A stretch of DNA of 64,000 bases from Chaetoderma sp. LZ-2023a (Eukaryota > Mollusca > Caudofoveata > Chaetodermatida > Chaetodermatidae), in contig CM067367.1 in assembly GCA_034401795.1 (NCBI GenBank), positions 84,147,314 through 84,211,313 on the forward strand. Direction: 5' to 3'. Positions 11,641-22,660 of the stretch are shown here, one piece after another. Made by a program: the position numbers and the translations under genes. Below the pieces are notes generated by a model. It did not search any database, was not told where the DNA came from, and saw nothing but the letters and a program-made list of their open reading frames with translations. Numbering within the stretch: the stretch's first letter is position 1; every line of letters starts with the position of its first letter.

Positions 11641-12885
11641 TTTTTGTTTTACCAAGCTTTTAATAACTTGGAATAGCTTGGATTAGCTTGCTGGTATTGG
11701 CCAGATAAAATTCAAGATAATTCAAGAAAGGCCTAGTTAATGTAAAATGCAAGAAAATTCGAGATAACTTGAACATTCAAGAAAATCCGAGCTAACATGA
11801 ACTTTCAAGAAGATCCCAGCTTGCTTGAACATTCAAGAAAATCTGAGCTAACTTGAACATTCAAGAAAATCCCAGCTTGCTTCAACGTTCAAGAAAATCC
11901 CACCTACCTTGGATTTTATTCCAGAAAGTCACAGCTATCTAGAACTTCAAGAAAATTCCAGCTAATCGTAGCTTTTGAAATACGATAGACATTAACATAA
12001 AATACATGCACGTACACATAAATGCTGCTACACAGATATTATATATAAATATATACCGGTATGCTTGAAAGCCAAAATCACCTTCATGGTAGTTGAGTTA
12101 CATGTAATACTCAATAACAAATACAAGTTCAGCCAGACATTAACAATGTATGAGGTTCTGACTGATTTGTCTGTTATTCTTATAGACAGAGATTGTTAAT
12201 GTACCATATTATTTACAAAGTCATGATCAGTGCATTATTTCTATAGAACTGAAAAAGCTATACCAAAACTGGTAACTTTGAATAAATCTCTGGAAATCAT
12301 TAGAATACATACCTCAATATAGTTCTGTTTCCGTTTAAGGTTACTTATGCTAAGCATTCTATATAACAGTATTGCCAGTGTTTGCAAACTATCATATTCT
12401 ATATATCTATAGCTGGTAATGATCAATGCAATGAATTACTGTTTGTTTTTTTACACGGACTTTAAATTTCCCACCAATTTACCAGGTCACGGTCACCTCT
12501 ACATGACTACAGAAGCTGTTCTTGCTTTAGTGCAAGCTATTTCAAGATAATCCAAGGTAATGTAAGTGAATCTACAAATTCAAGGATATCCAAGTAGCTG
12601 GATTCTTTTATGTCTGACAAAACAAAGTTCTAGAAAATCCAAGCTAGCTTGCATTCTGTCAAATCAGAAAAGTGCAAGCAAATTCAAGAAGCTTCCACTT
12701 TTTCATGATGACATTCAAAAAGTCCTAGAAAATCCCAGCTAGCTTGAATACTGAACGATTTTCAAGATGTTTAAGCCACTACATAAAGTCCAAGCTAATT
12801 CAAGGAAATCCAAGCTGGTATGGGTTGGATAATTTTCCAATAGCTTGGATATTCAAGAAAATCCAATAACTTGCATTTTATTTCA
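11641..12885. repeat. nested insertion with CAAGAAAATCC tandem units
   Basis: A block of about 1.2 kb separates DAFSLDW of the RT region from the next conserved segment (AFPPFSVIGL) of the element. Its flanks (11690-11990 and 12540-12880) contain many units of 25-28 bases built on aacattcaagaaaatccca and gcttgcttg. The middle (12000-12460) is unique and AT-rich. Having repeat-rich ends around a non-repeat core suggests one discrete inserted element, but I could not define clean termini or a target duplication. Confidence 0.6.
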
Positions 12886-12887
12886 CA

Positions 12888-14065
12888 CGGGTATGCTTTT
12901 CCGCCATTCAGTGTGATAGGCCTTTGAGTAAAGTCAAAATGGACAGGGTAAAGGGAATTCTGGTTCTGCCAAATTGGCCAACTCAAAGTTGGTTTCCGGT
13001 TCTGAAATCGTTGTTAATAAAGGAGCCATTTCTTTTGAGATGGAGGGACAATCTCCTGACACTTCCTTTCCAGAAGGGTGTTCGCCCTCTTGGTCACAAA
13101 CTGAACCTCATGCCTTGTTTCTTGTCTGGAAGTCGCTAGAGAACAAGGGTCTTTCGGAACAAACTATTTCAATTATATTATGTTCCTGGAGGTCATCTAC
13201 TAAGAAACAATATATAAATTATATACATAAGTGGATAAAGTTTTGCGACAATTCGGGTTTAGACGTTCATGATTGTGAGGTTGAAAATGTTCTAAGTTTC
13301 TGACGGCATTATATGACAATGGACTTTCGCATAGTGGCATTAATATGGCGCGTAGTGCATTATCAGCTTTTTTTGGCGTTGTGTCATCAGTTACTGTTGG
13401 ATCTAACCCTCTAGTCGTGAGATTTATGAACGGTGTTGCACCGGCGCGTCCTGCAAAACGAAAATATTCTTGTGTATGGGACGTTAAGCTCGTTCTTAAC
13501 ATGTTTCAGAAACAACCGTTAGTGGAGAGTTTATCCTTGTTCGAACCTCTCATTGCGTATGGTTGCCTTATTGGCATTAGTTTCAGCCCAAAGGGGTCAA
13601 TCTGTTCATCTGCTTGATACTGATTTGATGACAGTTGATCCAGATAAATATGTGTTTTACCTACACAGAAATTTCAAACAATCTACATTAGGGAATCAGA
13701 CTATGAAGATTGTGTTACACTCGTTTCCGGAGGACATTAGATTGTGTATTTATCATACGTTGTCCGAATATCTAAATAGGACAAAAAATATCAGAACAGT
13801 AAAACCATATAAAGGAGTACCATGTGATACTATAGGGAGGTGGATAAAGAAGGTTCTTAAACTAGCAGGAATAGATGTGAATATTTTTAAGCCACATAGC
13901 ACTAGAGCAGCGGCGTTTTCCGCTGCTTTTTTGAAAGGAATTAATGTTTCATGCTTACTGGAAGCGGCTGGATGGTCGAATGAATTGACATTTGCCAGGT
14001 TCTACAATAAGCCACTGGCATTGGAACATGATCAGGAGTTTGCTGATGCTATTTTGCGTAGTTGA
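12888..14065 (+). pseudogene. DIRS-1 polyprotein end and tyrosine recombinase remnant
   Basis: Resumes with LPNWPTQSWFPVLKSLL (12970-13020), the usual tail of the DIRS RT polyprotein. The recombinase domain starts near 13130 (SLENKGLSEQTI) and runs to the TGA at 14063. Catalytic residues of the tyrosine recombinase family are visible: the first Arg in RGQSVH (about 13590), the H-x-x-R box in KPHSTRAAA (about 13890-13915), and the tyrosine in FARFYNKPL (about 13993-14020) after GWSNE. Frameshifts near 13300 and 13560-13620 break the frame. Confidence 0.85.
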
Positions 14066-14108
14066 TGTGCTAGTTGTGTTAGATTGAGAGTTCTCACAAC
14101 TTTAAAAT

Positions 14109-14128
14109 CTCAGGCAACCCATATGGAA
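14109..14128 (-). repeat. terminal inverted repeat, right (DIRS-1)
   Basis: Exact reverse complement of 8516-8535, 43 bases after the recombinase stop codon. Confidence 0.8.
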
Positions 14129-14269
14129 CGGATTGTTCTCAGAACAATAAGACTACTAGTCTTATATATTCCGCCGACGGCCCTGCAGTACTGTTGACAT
14201 TGCTGCACATTGCGTCATGGGGAAGATAGCGTTCTAGTCCTTCTGGAAGCTATGGATTCGTAGATCAAA

Positions 14270-14660
14270 GATGCCCTTGACAAAAAGACTACGTTTATGC
14301 ACTGCAACCTGTGTATCCTAGATGCTGTATAATTGTAACAGCTGCGCAGCTCCAAAAGCCAGTTCTAGACAAACTTAATGCCTACCACTGCAAAGACCTC
14401 CGCACCGATGGCTAGAAACCATAATTTCTAACGTGCACTATACAAGATGTGTAATACCTCGTCGTTGTCTGTAAAATTCTCCCAGCAAAGATGGTCCATG
14501 TTTGGCCATATGCTAAGGATGCCATAAGATACACCAGCAAAGAGCCTTTGAATTCGCCTTACTGGGAGCCACCAATATAAAGCCAGGAGAGGACGTCTTT
14601 GCATAACTATGTTAAGCGTGCTGTGAAGTAACCTCAAGAAAGCAGGACTCGTTTATAGCT
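14270..14660 (+). pseudogene. LINE reverse-transcriptase C-terminal remnant
   Basis: With interruptions, one plus-strand frame (about 14485-14645) reads RWSMFGHMLRMP, then a stop, DTPAKSL, later KARRGRL, and ends in SNLKKAGL. FGHxLRMPxxTPA and KxRRGR followed by LxxDL are standard features of the C-terminal end of non-LTR retrotransposon polyproteins. Earlier sequence (about 14350-14400) reads like QLQKPVLDKLNAYHCKDLRT, corresponding to the segment before it. Several in-frame stops show that it is dead and 5'-truncated. The clade cannot be set from this fragment. Confidence 0.6.
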
Positions 14661-15309
14661 GGATTAGCTGGTATATTCACGCTCCACAGAACTTGAATAT
14701 TCATGCATATCCAAGCTTTTTTTGGCCTGGGTACACTTACCAGGTAGATCAAGAATGGGTCTGAAGATAAAAGATTTTGGCTGAGGACAAGACACAGTGG
14801 TCAAAAGTGAAGGACTGATTGCAGCTGTAGGATGTTTCTACTACGACAGAGGCAGAATACTGCAGTAATCATATAATATATATTGCACCAATTTAGAAGC
14901 CTCAACTACATCGTATTCAGAGAGGCCTCGATATTTCAGAATTTATCGGAAACTAATTTTTGGTCCTGTGATCTGTGTTGATGGGAACCTACCGACAACT
15001 GAATTTCAATTCCCTGAAAAAACCATGCTTATGACTTACAATAAATTACAATGGTTAACAAATCTTGGCTTCCATGATTTAGCTCACACGGTACATAGAT
15101 GCTCCAGGAACCCTAAAGGTTCTCTGAAACATTGAGGCTTGAAGAGGCTGCTAAATATATCTAATGTAGGTGAGTACAGACTAGGCGTTTTTTAATGCCA
15201 TATTTACGTATATTTCATATTTATGTACCCTTCGTGAATAAGTAGCCAGTTACTAATACTATTATTTATACATTAAATCAAATTCTATTGTCTAAATTAT
15301 AAATATAAT
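14661..15309. other. non-coding, nothing firm
   Basis: Contains a short stretch (about 14650-14720) resembling the CAAGCTTG-type repeat inside DIRS-1, then unique AT-rich sequence. Confidence 0.4.
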
Positions 15310-15753
15310 CTGACGGAATTTTCCAGGAGTTTTTCTCAGGAAATTTGTATTGCAATATTCACAGGTGTAACGGAATTGCACTTTATGTTTCTCATTCACA
15401 TGTTCTACTAGTCCAGATTTTGGTTGATATTTCACACCACACTGCTTGTAAACAAGTCCCGGTGTAAAATTCTACTGTGCCAGTGAGTCGATGGTAGTAA
15501 ACGTCTCCTCACATGAACTGCAGGTAAAGGGGTGTGAATGTTGCAAAAAGAAATGTTCAGTCAAATTTTATATCACATATGTTTGGTAATTGCACATATT
15601 ACAACTAAATATATCCTAAGTTGAGATGTCGAGATATTGCGGGAAAACAATATTTGAATTCCTTAGTTCCAACACATAATGAGGTGGGTCATTAAAGAAG
15701 CTAGTAGACTGATAACTGAAGCAGCTCTAGTCTCCACAGTGCATAGGAGGAGT
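15310..15753 (-). pseudogene. decayed zinc-finger exon C (D/E/F type)
   Basis: Read on the minus strand it follows exons D-F closely. It has a SCNMCNYQTY segment (finger 1) and SSCEETFTTIDSL (finger 2), then KQCGVKYQPKSGLVEHVNEKH (finger 3, about 15390-15450) and FRYTCEYCN (start of finger 4). It breaks off near 15310, before the fourth histidine pair and finger 5. In-frame stops occur in finger 1, after VI, and in finger 2, after LAQ. The acceptor that reads gttttgcag in the intact copies reads gttttgcac here, so the AG is lost. A dead member of the array, showing loss of both splicing and coding. Confidence 0.85.
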
Positions 15754-15794
15754 GCAAAACACAGATAAAGATTCCCTTGAAACACTGATCCTGT

Positions 15795-16111
15795 TAACAC
15801 TCTAATGCTCACATTTCAATTCTCTAATTGAAAATGTCCATTTGCAGCATGAGATAAGATTTTAAGTTAACCCTTTAACACTCATATCAGCTGAAAACGG
15901 CTTCTGCAGTGGTCTTGAGGAATATCCATTTGCAAACAAAGAGAATACTATCTTAGTCTTCTCTTGGTCTGCAAATGGACATTTTCTATGAGAAAATTTT
16001 AATTTTCGTCAACAAATTCGAGGGTTAAAGAGTTAAGATTTACCACTGGAATGGGCGACTTGGCTATCGAGCCAGTCATTCCAGTGGTAAATTTTCAACA
16101 ATAGTCTTCTA
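15795..16111. repeat. family A MITE, two overlapping copies
   Basis: A partial copy (aaatgtccatttgcagc) is followed at about 15865 by a new left end, gttaaccctttaacactc. The second copy has ttctgcagtggtcttgagg and ggtctgcaaatggacattt. A third partial arm follows, with the palindrome gagccagtcattccagtgg. It stops abruptly at cttcta, where the next element begins. Confidence 0.65.
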
Positions 16112-16275
16112 CAGGGTTCGGGTCAATTCCAATTGGAACTGGAATTGATCAGTCAATTCCAATTCAATTCTGGAATTGGAATTGGAATTGATAAATTTTA
16201 AGACACCGGAATTGGAATTGATAATTTGAATTGACCGGAATTGATAAATTCCAATTCAATTCCAATCAATTCCAG
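16112..16275. repeat. GGAATTGGAATTG array, possible hAT left end
   Basis: Begins cagggttcgggtcaattcc and then repeats ggaattggaattgataaa units in both orientations. A CAGGGTT start followed by TCAATTCC repeats is typical of the ends of some hAT transposons (recalled from the family, not searched). A mirror-image array lies at 24484-24671. Confidence 0.55.
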
Positions 16276-16616
16276 TCATATTTGTCATAGATTTACTGAA
16301 CATTTTTGGCTATAAAATGTACATGTAATATCTGTAAATTATACACTGATCTTTATATGCCCTTAACGCATTTCATACTAAATGATCTATATGATACCAT
16401 TTACCACATTTCATTCTATATGCAGGTTGATGATATTTATTATGCCAGCTGTTATTAGATGCTTTAATGCACATTTTACAATTTATTTGGCTGAATACTT
16501 TTGTCTCCTATGGCTGCAACAGTTTCTATTAAAATAAATCTTAACAACTTAGTTGTATGTTTGGTTTGAAGACTAGAATTTGAGATACTGATAATTCAGT
16601 GATAAGCAGGTTCGCC
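16276..16616. other. non-coding, nothing recognised
   Basis: AT-rich sequence between the array and the next MITE; no coding signal. Confidence 0.4.
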
Positions 16617-16795
16617 CTTAACCCTTTAACACCTAAGCCGGCCAAAATACCTTCTGCAATGAGTTTGAGAAATGTTCATTGGCAGGCCAATGGAAGCCTA
16701 TTTTTGAAAATTTACCACTGGAGTGGCTAGCTGGATAACTGAGCCAGTAATTCCAGTGGTAAATTTTCAGAAATAATCTCCCACTCTCTGAGTAG
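16617..16795. repeat. palindromic MITE, family A copy
   Basis: Clear left end ttaaccctttaacacctaag, central palindrome with aactgagccagtaattcc, then truncated after aaataatctcc. Confidence 0.75.
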
Positions 16796-17154
16796 ACAAA
16801 ATAAAGATCAGATAAATGCTATGAACTTTAATACATTATTGAATTAACTCAATTCTCCCTGACCAGTGACCAATTAAGCCTTTTATCCTATGTGAGCACT
16901 GTACCACAGTACCTCCTTTATTCAATCAAACCCTCTGATCTTGAACTTATTTCATTCTGCATTCCCTGGAAACGGGGTTTCATCTCTATGAAATCATGCC
17001 ATCTTTAAAATCATACAAATTAGTTATAATGATTTCAAATATATAAAGTAGAACCAATTTAACCAAATTGTGTTAAAATTATTCATCAAGATGTTAGCAA
17101 TAGTGTTCAGTAAAGGAATAACTATCATCTGCATGGAATGAAATGGGTGAAGAA
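16796..17154. other. non-coding, nothing recognised
   Basis: AT-rich sequence up to the terminal repeat of the second DIRS element. Confidence 0.4.
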
Positions 17155-17475
17155 AACCCCCAACAGACCCCCCTTTAGTGGGTTGGTCTGTAGTTTTATT
17201 AACCACTATAAAAACATACTTACCGTTCAATCACTACTTGCTAAATCAAATATCTGCATTTAGCTATCAGAATAAAGTTTTTATGCTTGCTTATACTCCC
17301 TAATGCCTATACCATCACCATGTAGACCCTCCACCAGGCTTCTGGTAGAGGGACCCCCTGCATTAGCCTTACAATAGACTGGCACCAGTCTGTACTCACT
17401 CCTTGGTGACGTTTGTCACTAAGCACGCTCGCGCATGCGCAGTAGGTCCCAATTGTGAAAACTGAATCACTTTTC
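17155..17475. repeat. DIRS-2 inverted terminal repeat, window-left copy
   Basis: Runs from aacccccaacagaccccc to gaaaactgaatcacttttc. From ccgttcaatcactacttgc inward it is the reverse complement of 23541-23785. The outermost 80 bases differ from the other end, which is why the internal region has two distinct halves. Confidence 0.9.
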
Positions 17476-17503
17476 TAAATATAAGTGCCATACATCCAGC
17501 CTA

Positions 17504-17736
17504 GATTCTCAAATCAATCCCCAGCGGGGTGGCTGAGGCCGGGTCGTAGTGATTGAACGGTAAGTATGTTTTTATAGTGGTTAATAAAACTACAGACCAA
17601 CCCACTAAAGGGGGGTCTGTTGGGGGTTGTTATTACACCACAAAAACATCCATTACCGTTCAATCACTACTTGCTAAACCCGTAGATTTGGTCAGTTCCC
17701 CACTACGAAACTTTGGTGGGAGGTGATTTGAGAATC
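17504..17736. repeat. DIRS-2 internal complementary region with flanking inverted arms
   Basis: The core 17546-17678 reads as the reverse complement of the left end (gtagtgattgaacggtaag to gttgggggtt) joined to that of the right end (ttgttattacaccacaaaa to cactacttgctaaa). It is enclosed by a perfect 13-base inverted pair, gattctcaaatca at 17504-17516 and tgatttgagaatc at 17724-17736. In the DIRS model such a region templates end joining of the circular cDNA. Confidence 0.9.
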
Positions 17737-17839
17737 CATAAGCATGGATAAAAATCAAACAAACATAACCAAATGTTAACAACATAACATAATGGTGCCT
17801 CCTAATCAATCACACAATGATTAACAACCAAATAAAACT

Positions 17840-18854
17840 TTAAACATAAAGAATTAAATTAAAAACCAAGTAATAACTCTCACCATTACCCGCAGACGCA
17901 CGGTCCTCGCGAAAATGGTGGTATATACTTGGTAAATGGTCTTCAGGCGTTTTGGTTAAAATAGTAATGTTCCTAAAGAAAGATGCCGCTGCTCTCTGAT
18001 CTTTCAAATAAAAAGACGTAAAAGTAGACTCAGATTTCCATCCTGTAACTTGCATAAGTTCGTCTACAGAAGAGCCAGAAAACGTAGCGAAAGAGGTAGC
18101 CATCCCTCTGACATCATGAGCCTTAATGTGATATAGATTGATTTGCTCAGGAGAAGCAATCTCGTAGCGGAGTCGAATGGTGTCACAAATCCATCTAGCA
18201 ATGGATGCTTTATAGACCAGTCTGGCTACCCCTTCCGCGTAGGGAACCCATAAGCTTTAAGCTAATCGAAGCGATGGGATCAAATATGATGACCTGCCAC
18301 AACCTGAAGAATCAATGCCAGGTTCCCGGAAGGTAAAGGTTTAGCAATAGGAAGACGAATATTACCTAAACCTCTGATGAAAACATTCAGCACCTTAGTA
18401 TCTATAACATCCGCATTTAACGAAAAAAAAGGAATAGAGGATGTTAAGGAAAAACTATATCCTATAACCGTGTTAGCAGTCAGATGAAGCGAATCGAACA
18501 GATAGGATAAGAAATCTAACACTTGGGATATAGAAAACAGAATCGGACACGATATCCTGATCTGAACATCATCCTCCGAAAATCTTAAGTCGACCCTTGT
18601 AAACTCGTCGGGTTGACTACCTCCTGGCCGAATAAATGATTTTCTGAGATCTTGCAGAAATTTATTCTCCGTGAACGAGCACTCGATATTCTCCAAACAC
18701 ACAGACTGAAGATTCCTGGGTTTGGATGAAGACACGTTCCCCTTACCTGGGATAACAGATCTGGGGACACTGGCAGCAGACGCGGAAAGTCTACTAGAAG
18801 CTCGAGAAGGTCTACGAAACAGATCCTTTTTGGCCAAAAGGGACCTATCAACAA
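17840..18854 (-). pseudogene. DIRS-2 tyrosine recombinase remnant
   Basis: The N-terminal part (about 18854-18280) begins near SRASSRLSASAASVPRS and includes the helical segment SQVLDFLSYLFDSLHL, then PLPSGNLALILQVVAGHH. After a disrupted stretch (18280-18105) the C-terminal part has the H-x-x-R box (HDVRGMATSFATFS, about 18115-18075) and GWKSESTFTSFYLKD, whose Tyr is the expected nucleophile. Reading needs at least one frame change, and upstream stops remain. Confidence 0.8.
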
Positions 18855-18937
18855 AATCTTGCAGATTAATAGTTGACTTTCTTCATAACCAAGGGAAGCA
18901 AGATAGTCGGAGGGAACGCATATGCGAAGATTCCTGT

Positions 18938-20440
18938 TCAGGACTGAGACAGTGCATCCACCCCCAACGCCTGATTGTCCGGAAAAGGGGACATGAAATA
19001 GGAGATCTGGGCATTCAGAGAGGTCGCGAACAAGTCTACATGGGTACGATCCAGGAGGGGAACAGAGAATTCAGACATCCTGGTACATGTGAGGACACCA
19101 GGAAACTCTGTTTCATACGACACCACGTGAGGAGATTCCACACCTCCAAAGTCGAGACGACTTTGTGCCTCCCTGCTTTGCTGATATACGAAACTACTGT
19201 CGAATTGTCCGATCGAATCGAGATATTGATCCACTGCACTTGATCCGACCAAGCAAGGACCAAGCAAAGAGAGTCTTCTTGACAGCCCACATTTCACAGA
19301 TTCTAGGTGGGGACTTAAATGCTCTCTGACCGGAATCTGATGGTACACAGAATGTTTCCATAGAGACGTGAGCTACATTTGGAAAAGTCTCCTCATCAGC
19401 GCCTCCCCCGGAACGATGTTCTCGACGCTGACCATCAAGCCTATCACTCGGAGAAAGAAAATTGCTCTGACCACGGCAGAGGATGTCCGAATTTCCATGG
19501 CTACTAAGATGGCTTCTACTCTTACACATGAAGGGAAGACTAAGCCTTGATCTAGGTCGAAAGCCACACCTAGGTGGGTGAAACCCTGAGACGGGACCAA
19601 ATATGATTTCCCTAGAATTATAACCCATCCTAGACTGGAAACCAGACTGCAGACCTCTGGAATGATACTTGCCTGAATTGAGGCAGATCCTGCTTTTATC
19701 AACCAATCGTCTATGTAAAAGTGAAGGGGAACAGAACGACTGTGCAGAAAACCTGCCACTGCTGACACTAGGCGGGAGAAGAAGAAAAGAAGCCGTGGTC
19801 AGGCCAAATGGCCTGACTCTGTATTGCCATACCCGGCCCTTAAACGCGAATCTCATGAATTTCTTGAATGGAGGGTGGATGAGAATGTGAAAGTAGGCGT
19901 CCTTGAGATCTATGGACGCTGTCCACATGCCTGGACTCAGACTGGCGATAATCTGAGATACCGTCTCCATCTTGAATTTGGGGTGGATATATACAGATTT
20001 AATCTCTTCAGATTGATGATTGGACGCCATCCACCTGATTTCTTGGGGACTAGAAATAGATCTGAGTAGAATCCCGGGTCTACTCTCCAACAAGGAACCT
20101 CTTCTATAGCCTTCTTCAACCTCATTGACTCCCATTCGTCTTCCAGGGCTCCCAACTTCTCCAGATTGGATGGAACTGGAGTCCATTTGGGCTGGTAAGA
20201 CAGAGGAGGAGGCAGATCTATCCAAAACGGTGCATACCCCCAGCAGATTTGCTCTAAATGCCAGGAGTCCTGCGCGAGGGCTTGCCAAGTCTCCCAGACC
20301 AGATACAAGCGCCCCCCCCCCCCTACTGGCACGCTGGGAAGAAGGGACTGCACCGATAGATCCAAATGTGGTAGAATATGAGGAAGGACTGGTAAATGAG
20401 AACGGGAAAAGGCCTGCCCGGGCTGAGGCCACCCCTTCAA
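18938..20440 (-). pseudogene. DIRS-2 reverse transcriptase / RNase H remnant
   Basis: Reverse transcriptase blocks are clear but scattered over frames. LVPKKSGGWRPIINLKRLN occurs near 20065-20010 and ASIDLKDAYFHILIHPPF (first catalytic Asp) near 19920-19870. FGLTTA follows near 19810, and the catalytic HFYIDDWLIKAG is intact near 19710-19670. RNase H follows with REHLSPHLE (about 19330) and RSDNSTVVSYISKAG (about 19210). HVPGCLN is near 19080, and the tail has DLFATSLNAQISYF with DNQALGVDAL (about 19035-18945). At least three frameshifts show inactivity, although the YIDD box survives. Confidence 0.85.
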
Positions 20441-20920
20441 CCCCGTCTAGGTTGAAAACCTCTAGAGGAGCATCCTCTAGCTCTAGACCTGGAAGCTCGA
20501 GACTTGACGAACCTGGGCTCTAGGTCTATGCGAGGAAATGGATTTAAAACGATCCTCCTTCGCAGATCTGGAATGGGAAGGAGAGGACCGATTAGAGTTC
20601 GTAAAACCCTTGACGGATATGCCCATATTCATCCGGCCTAAGACTCTTCCTGCTGGGAGAGGAGGGACTCTTCACCCCGGAAGATTCTCTTTTGCTGAAG
20701 ACCTCAAAATCGAAATCTAATCCCGCAGATCTTTAGCTGATCAAAAACGATCAGACTCCGCCCTAATAATCGAGGTAACATTCTGACCAAAAATATCTGA
20801 TCCGAAAGGCGGAGCAGATATCAGGTTACTCCTGAGGGATCAGAAATGATCACCTCAGCAAGCTTCCTTGACCTTCTCTTAGAGGTGATGAAAACCAAAC
20901 CAACGGTAAACTGATTTCAA
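20441..20920 (-). other. DIRS-2 internal region between gag-like ORF and RT
   Basis: Likely the 3' part of ORF1 or the inter-ORF spacer. A C-run (20311-20322) and repeated gatcagaaatgatc/gatcaaaaacgatcag palindromes occur here and nearby. No domain is recognised, and plus-strand frames here are antisense shadows. Confidence 0.4.
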
Positions 20921-21700
20921 CTAACCTCTTGACAGGTCAGCTGAAGAACGAAATATTTCCTGTGGAATCTGACCCCCTTTCTCCTGAGTTTCGATAATAG
21001 CCTCCGAAAGAAGGGCCAAAAAGTTAGCTGATTTCAACTGAGCCCGACAGACAGACTCCCATCTAAAAACGTCTGATGAAGATTCTACCTTAGCCGCTTC
21101 CTTCAGATGTGATGACAGAACATTCCATGTCGGACCATTAATAGATTGGGTAGAGGCCAATCTAATGTAATCATCTTTGGGAACCTGTACTGGAGCATCT
21201 ACCTTGGGCGTAAGAGAGAAAACTTTAAGTTGGACATCGTTAATGTAAAATCTAACATGTCTACGACCAAGTTATCCACCGAAAGAACAGAAGGAACATT
21301 GCCTGAAGATTCTGAAGATGCAAGATCAGAACCCAACGACGGAGGATCAATCGAAAATTCATCCTGAAGAGGAAGAGATAGGGACGACGCTATACATTGA
21401 TTAGCCCTAGACCAGTCATCCGGAGAGGCCCTATCATGATAGAACCTCTTCAGATCCCTGGCTTCTGACTGATCTCTGAGTAGCCTTAACAGAAAGGTAA
21501 GATGGAGACGACGAAGGAGGACAGATGTCCGAGTCAACTTTGACTAAGACATTTTCAGGAGAAAATGCATAAAGATAGAACAATTTCATAGTCAACTGTA
21601 GGACCCAGAAAATGAGGACATAACCACTTATACTCGGCCCTCCATTTAGAAAGGGTTGCCCCTTTGGGCACTTTTCGCTCAGATGCCATTTTAGCAACAC
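20921..21700 (-). pseudogene. DIRS-2 gag-like ORF1 remnant
   Basis: Two minus-strand blocks (about 21537-21199 and 21160-20921) carry a serine-rich acidic stretch (SLPLQDEFSIDPPSLGSD), then WNVLSSHLKEAAKVESS and ANFLALLSEAIIETQEKGG. Position upstream of the RT and composition fit DIRS ORF1, a nucleocapsid-like protein of no strongly conserved motif. It is frameshifted. Confidence 0.55.
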
Positions 21701-21739
21701 ATCAACTGCTGTCAGTCATGTACAATTAAATGTAAAAAA

Positions 21740-21875
21740 AAAAAATGGCTTATTCAGTAACTGAGACAGTCATTCCTGTGGTAAATTTTCAAAAATAATC
21801 TCGACCTGCAAATGGCCATTAACTATTTTTACTTAAAATTTTTAGGCAAATTTGACCATTAAATGGTTAATTGTA
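21740..21875. repeat. family A MITE nested in DIRS-2
   Basis: Central palindrome half (aactgagacagtcattcctg), gacctgcaaatggccatt and the end gaccattaaatggttaa. It is truncated on the left by a poly-A run, and shows that family A was still active or recombining after the DIRS insertion. Confidence 0.65.
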
Positions 21876-22660
21876 GAACGCGAATATAATGTGTTGTCAA
21901 GTGTCTTCTACAGTGCGATTATTTATGAACTTGCTTTCTTCACTTCTATTGTGAGAAAACTCGCCCGCTATTTCATTTTCTATATACAGCTACCAAGGAA
22001 ATCGCGAGGAAGAATTAGCTTCTTCAGTATCGAAGGTGTGAACGAACGCGTCTCAAACTTCTGTGAAAATCTCTCACGTAATGTCATTGGATTTTCTAGA
22101 TATAATTATGTCCCACAACCAATGAAATCGCGAGACCAAATTCTCTTCTCATGACAGAAGGTGTGTAAGAACACATCACTAACTCGTGCGCAGTGGCCGA
22201 TTTTGTAGATCCGCCATTGCTAATTTTGCATCGACTCGATCATTTTCAGACTAGCGAAATGACAAGATGACAAGATTTTGAGTGGTATCATTTATCAGAT
22301 GTTCTATGCAATTTTATCTGTCATTTATTCGCCTTATGACTTAATTTTCAAGTCACTCACGGTCTATATCCCTCATTAGAAATCAGAAAATTCGCCAGTA
22401 TAAAAGGTTTACACTATTCCCGGGACAATTAGCTATTGTAAGACCACCCTCTAGGATGAATTTGCCGGTATGACGCGTTTTGAAAGATCACGAATACTGG
22501 TAACCAAGGTGAATATCGTTTTCACTTAGAAATGTGCAAATGACGCACAAACGCGCGCTCGATCGATCTATCGTATTTGAGTGCGATACCAACATTGTTC
22601 ACTTGTTCTCTTTTTCCAAAATTTCCCAAAAATTCATGTTCAGTAAAATATTTTTACCCA
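21876..22660. other. DIRS-2 5' portion, unassigned
   Basis: Lies inside the DIRS-2 boundaries. No domain is recognised in either strand. It could be element leader sequence or an additional nested insertion. Confidence 0.35.

Larger units (their letters stand above)
8516..14128 (+). mobile_element. DIRS-type tyrosine-recombinase retroelement, inactive
   Basis: The order is gag-like region, reverse transcriptase/RNase H, then tyrosine recombinase, all on the plus strand, as in DIRS elements. It is bounded by ttccatatgggttgcctgag at 8516-8535 and its exact inverted copy at 14109-14128. Only these 20 bases match well, so the second copy could be a true terminal repeat or the remaining half of an internal complementary region with the right end lost. 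All reading frames carry stops or frameshifts, and a nested insertion splits the element at about 11641-12885. Confidence 0.85.

Noticed and set aside
18722-20523. Plus-strand frames of 130-170 codons
   Set aside because: They are antisense to the DIRS-2 RT and recombinase regions, which carry recognisable motifs on the minus strand.
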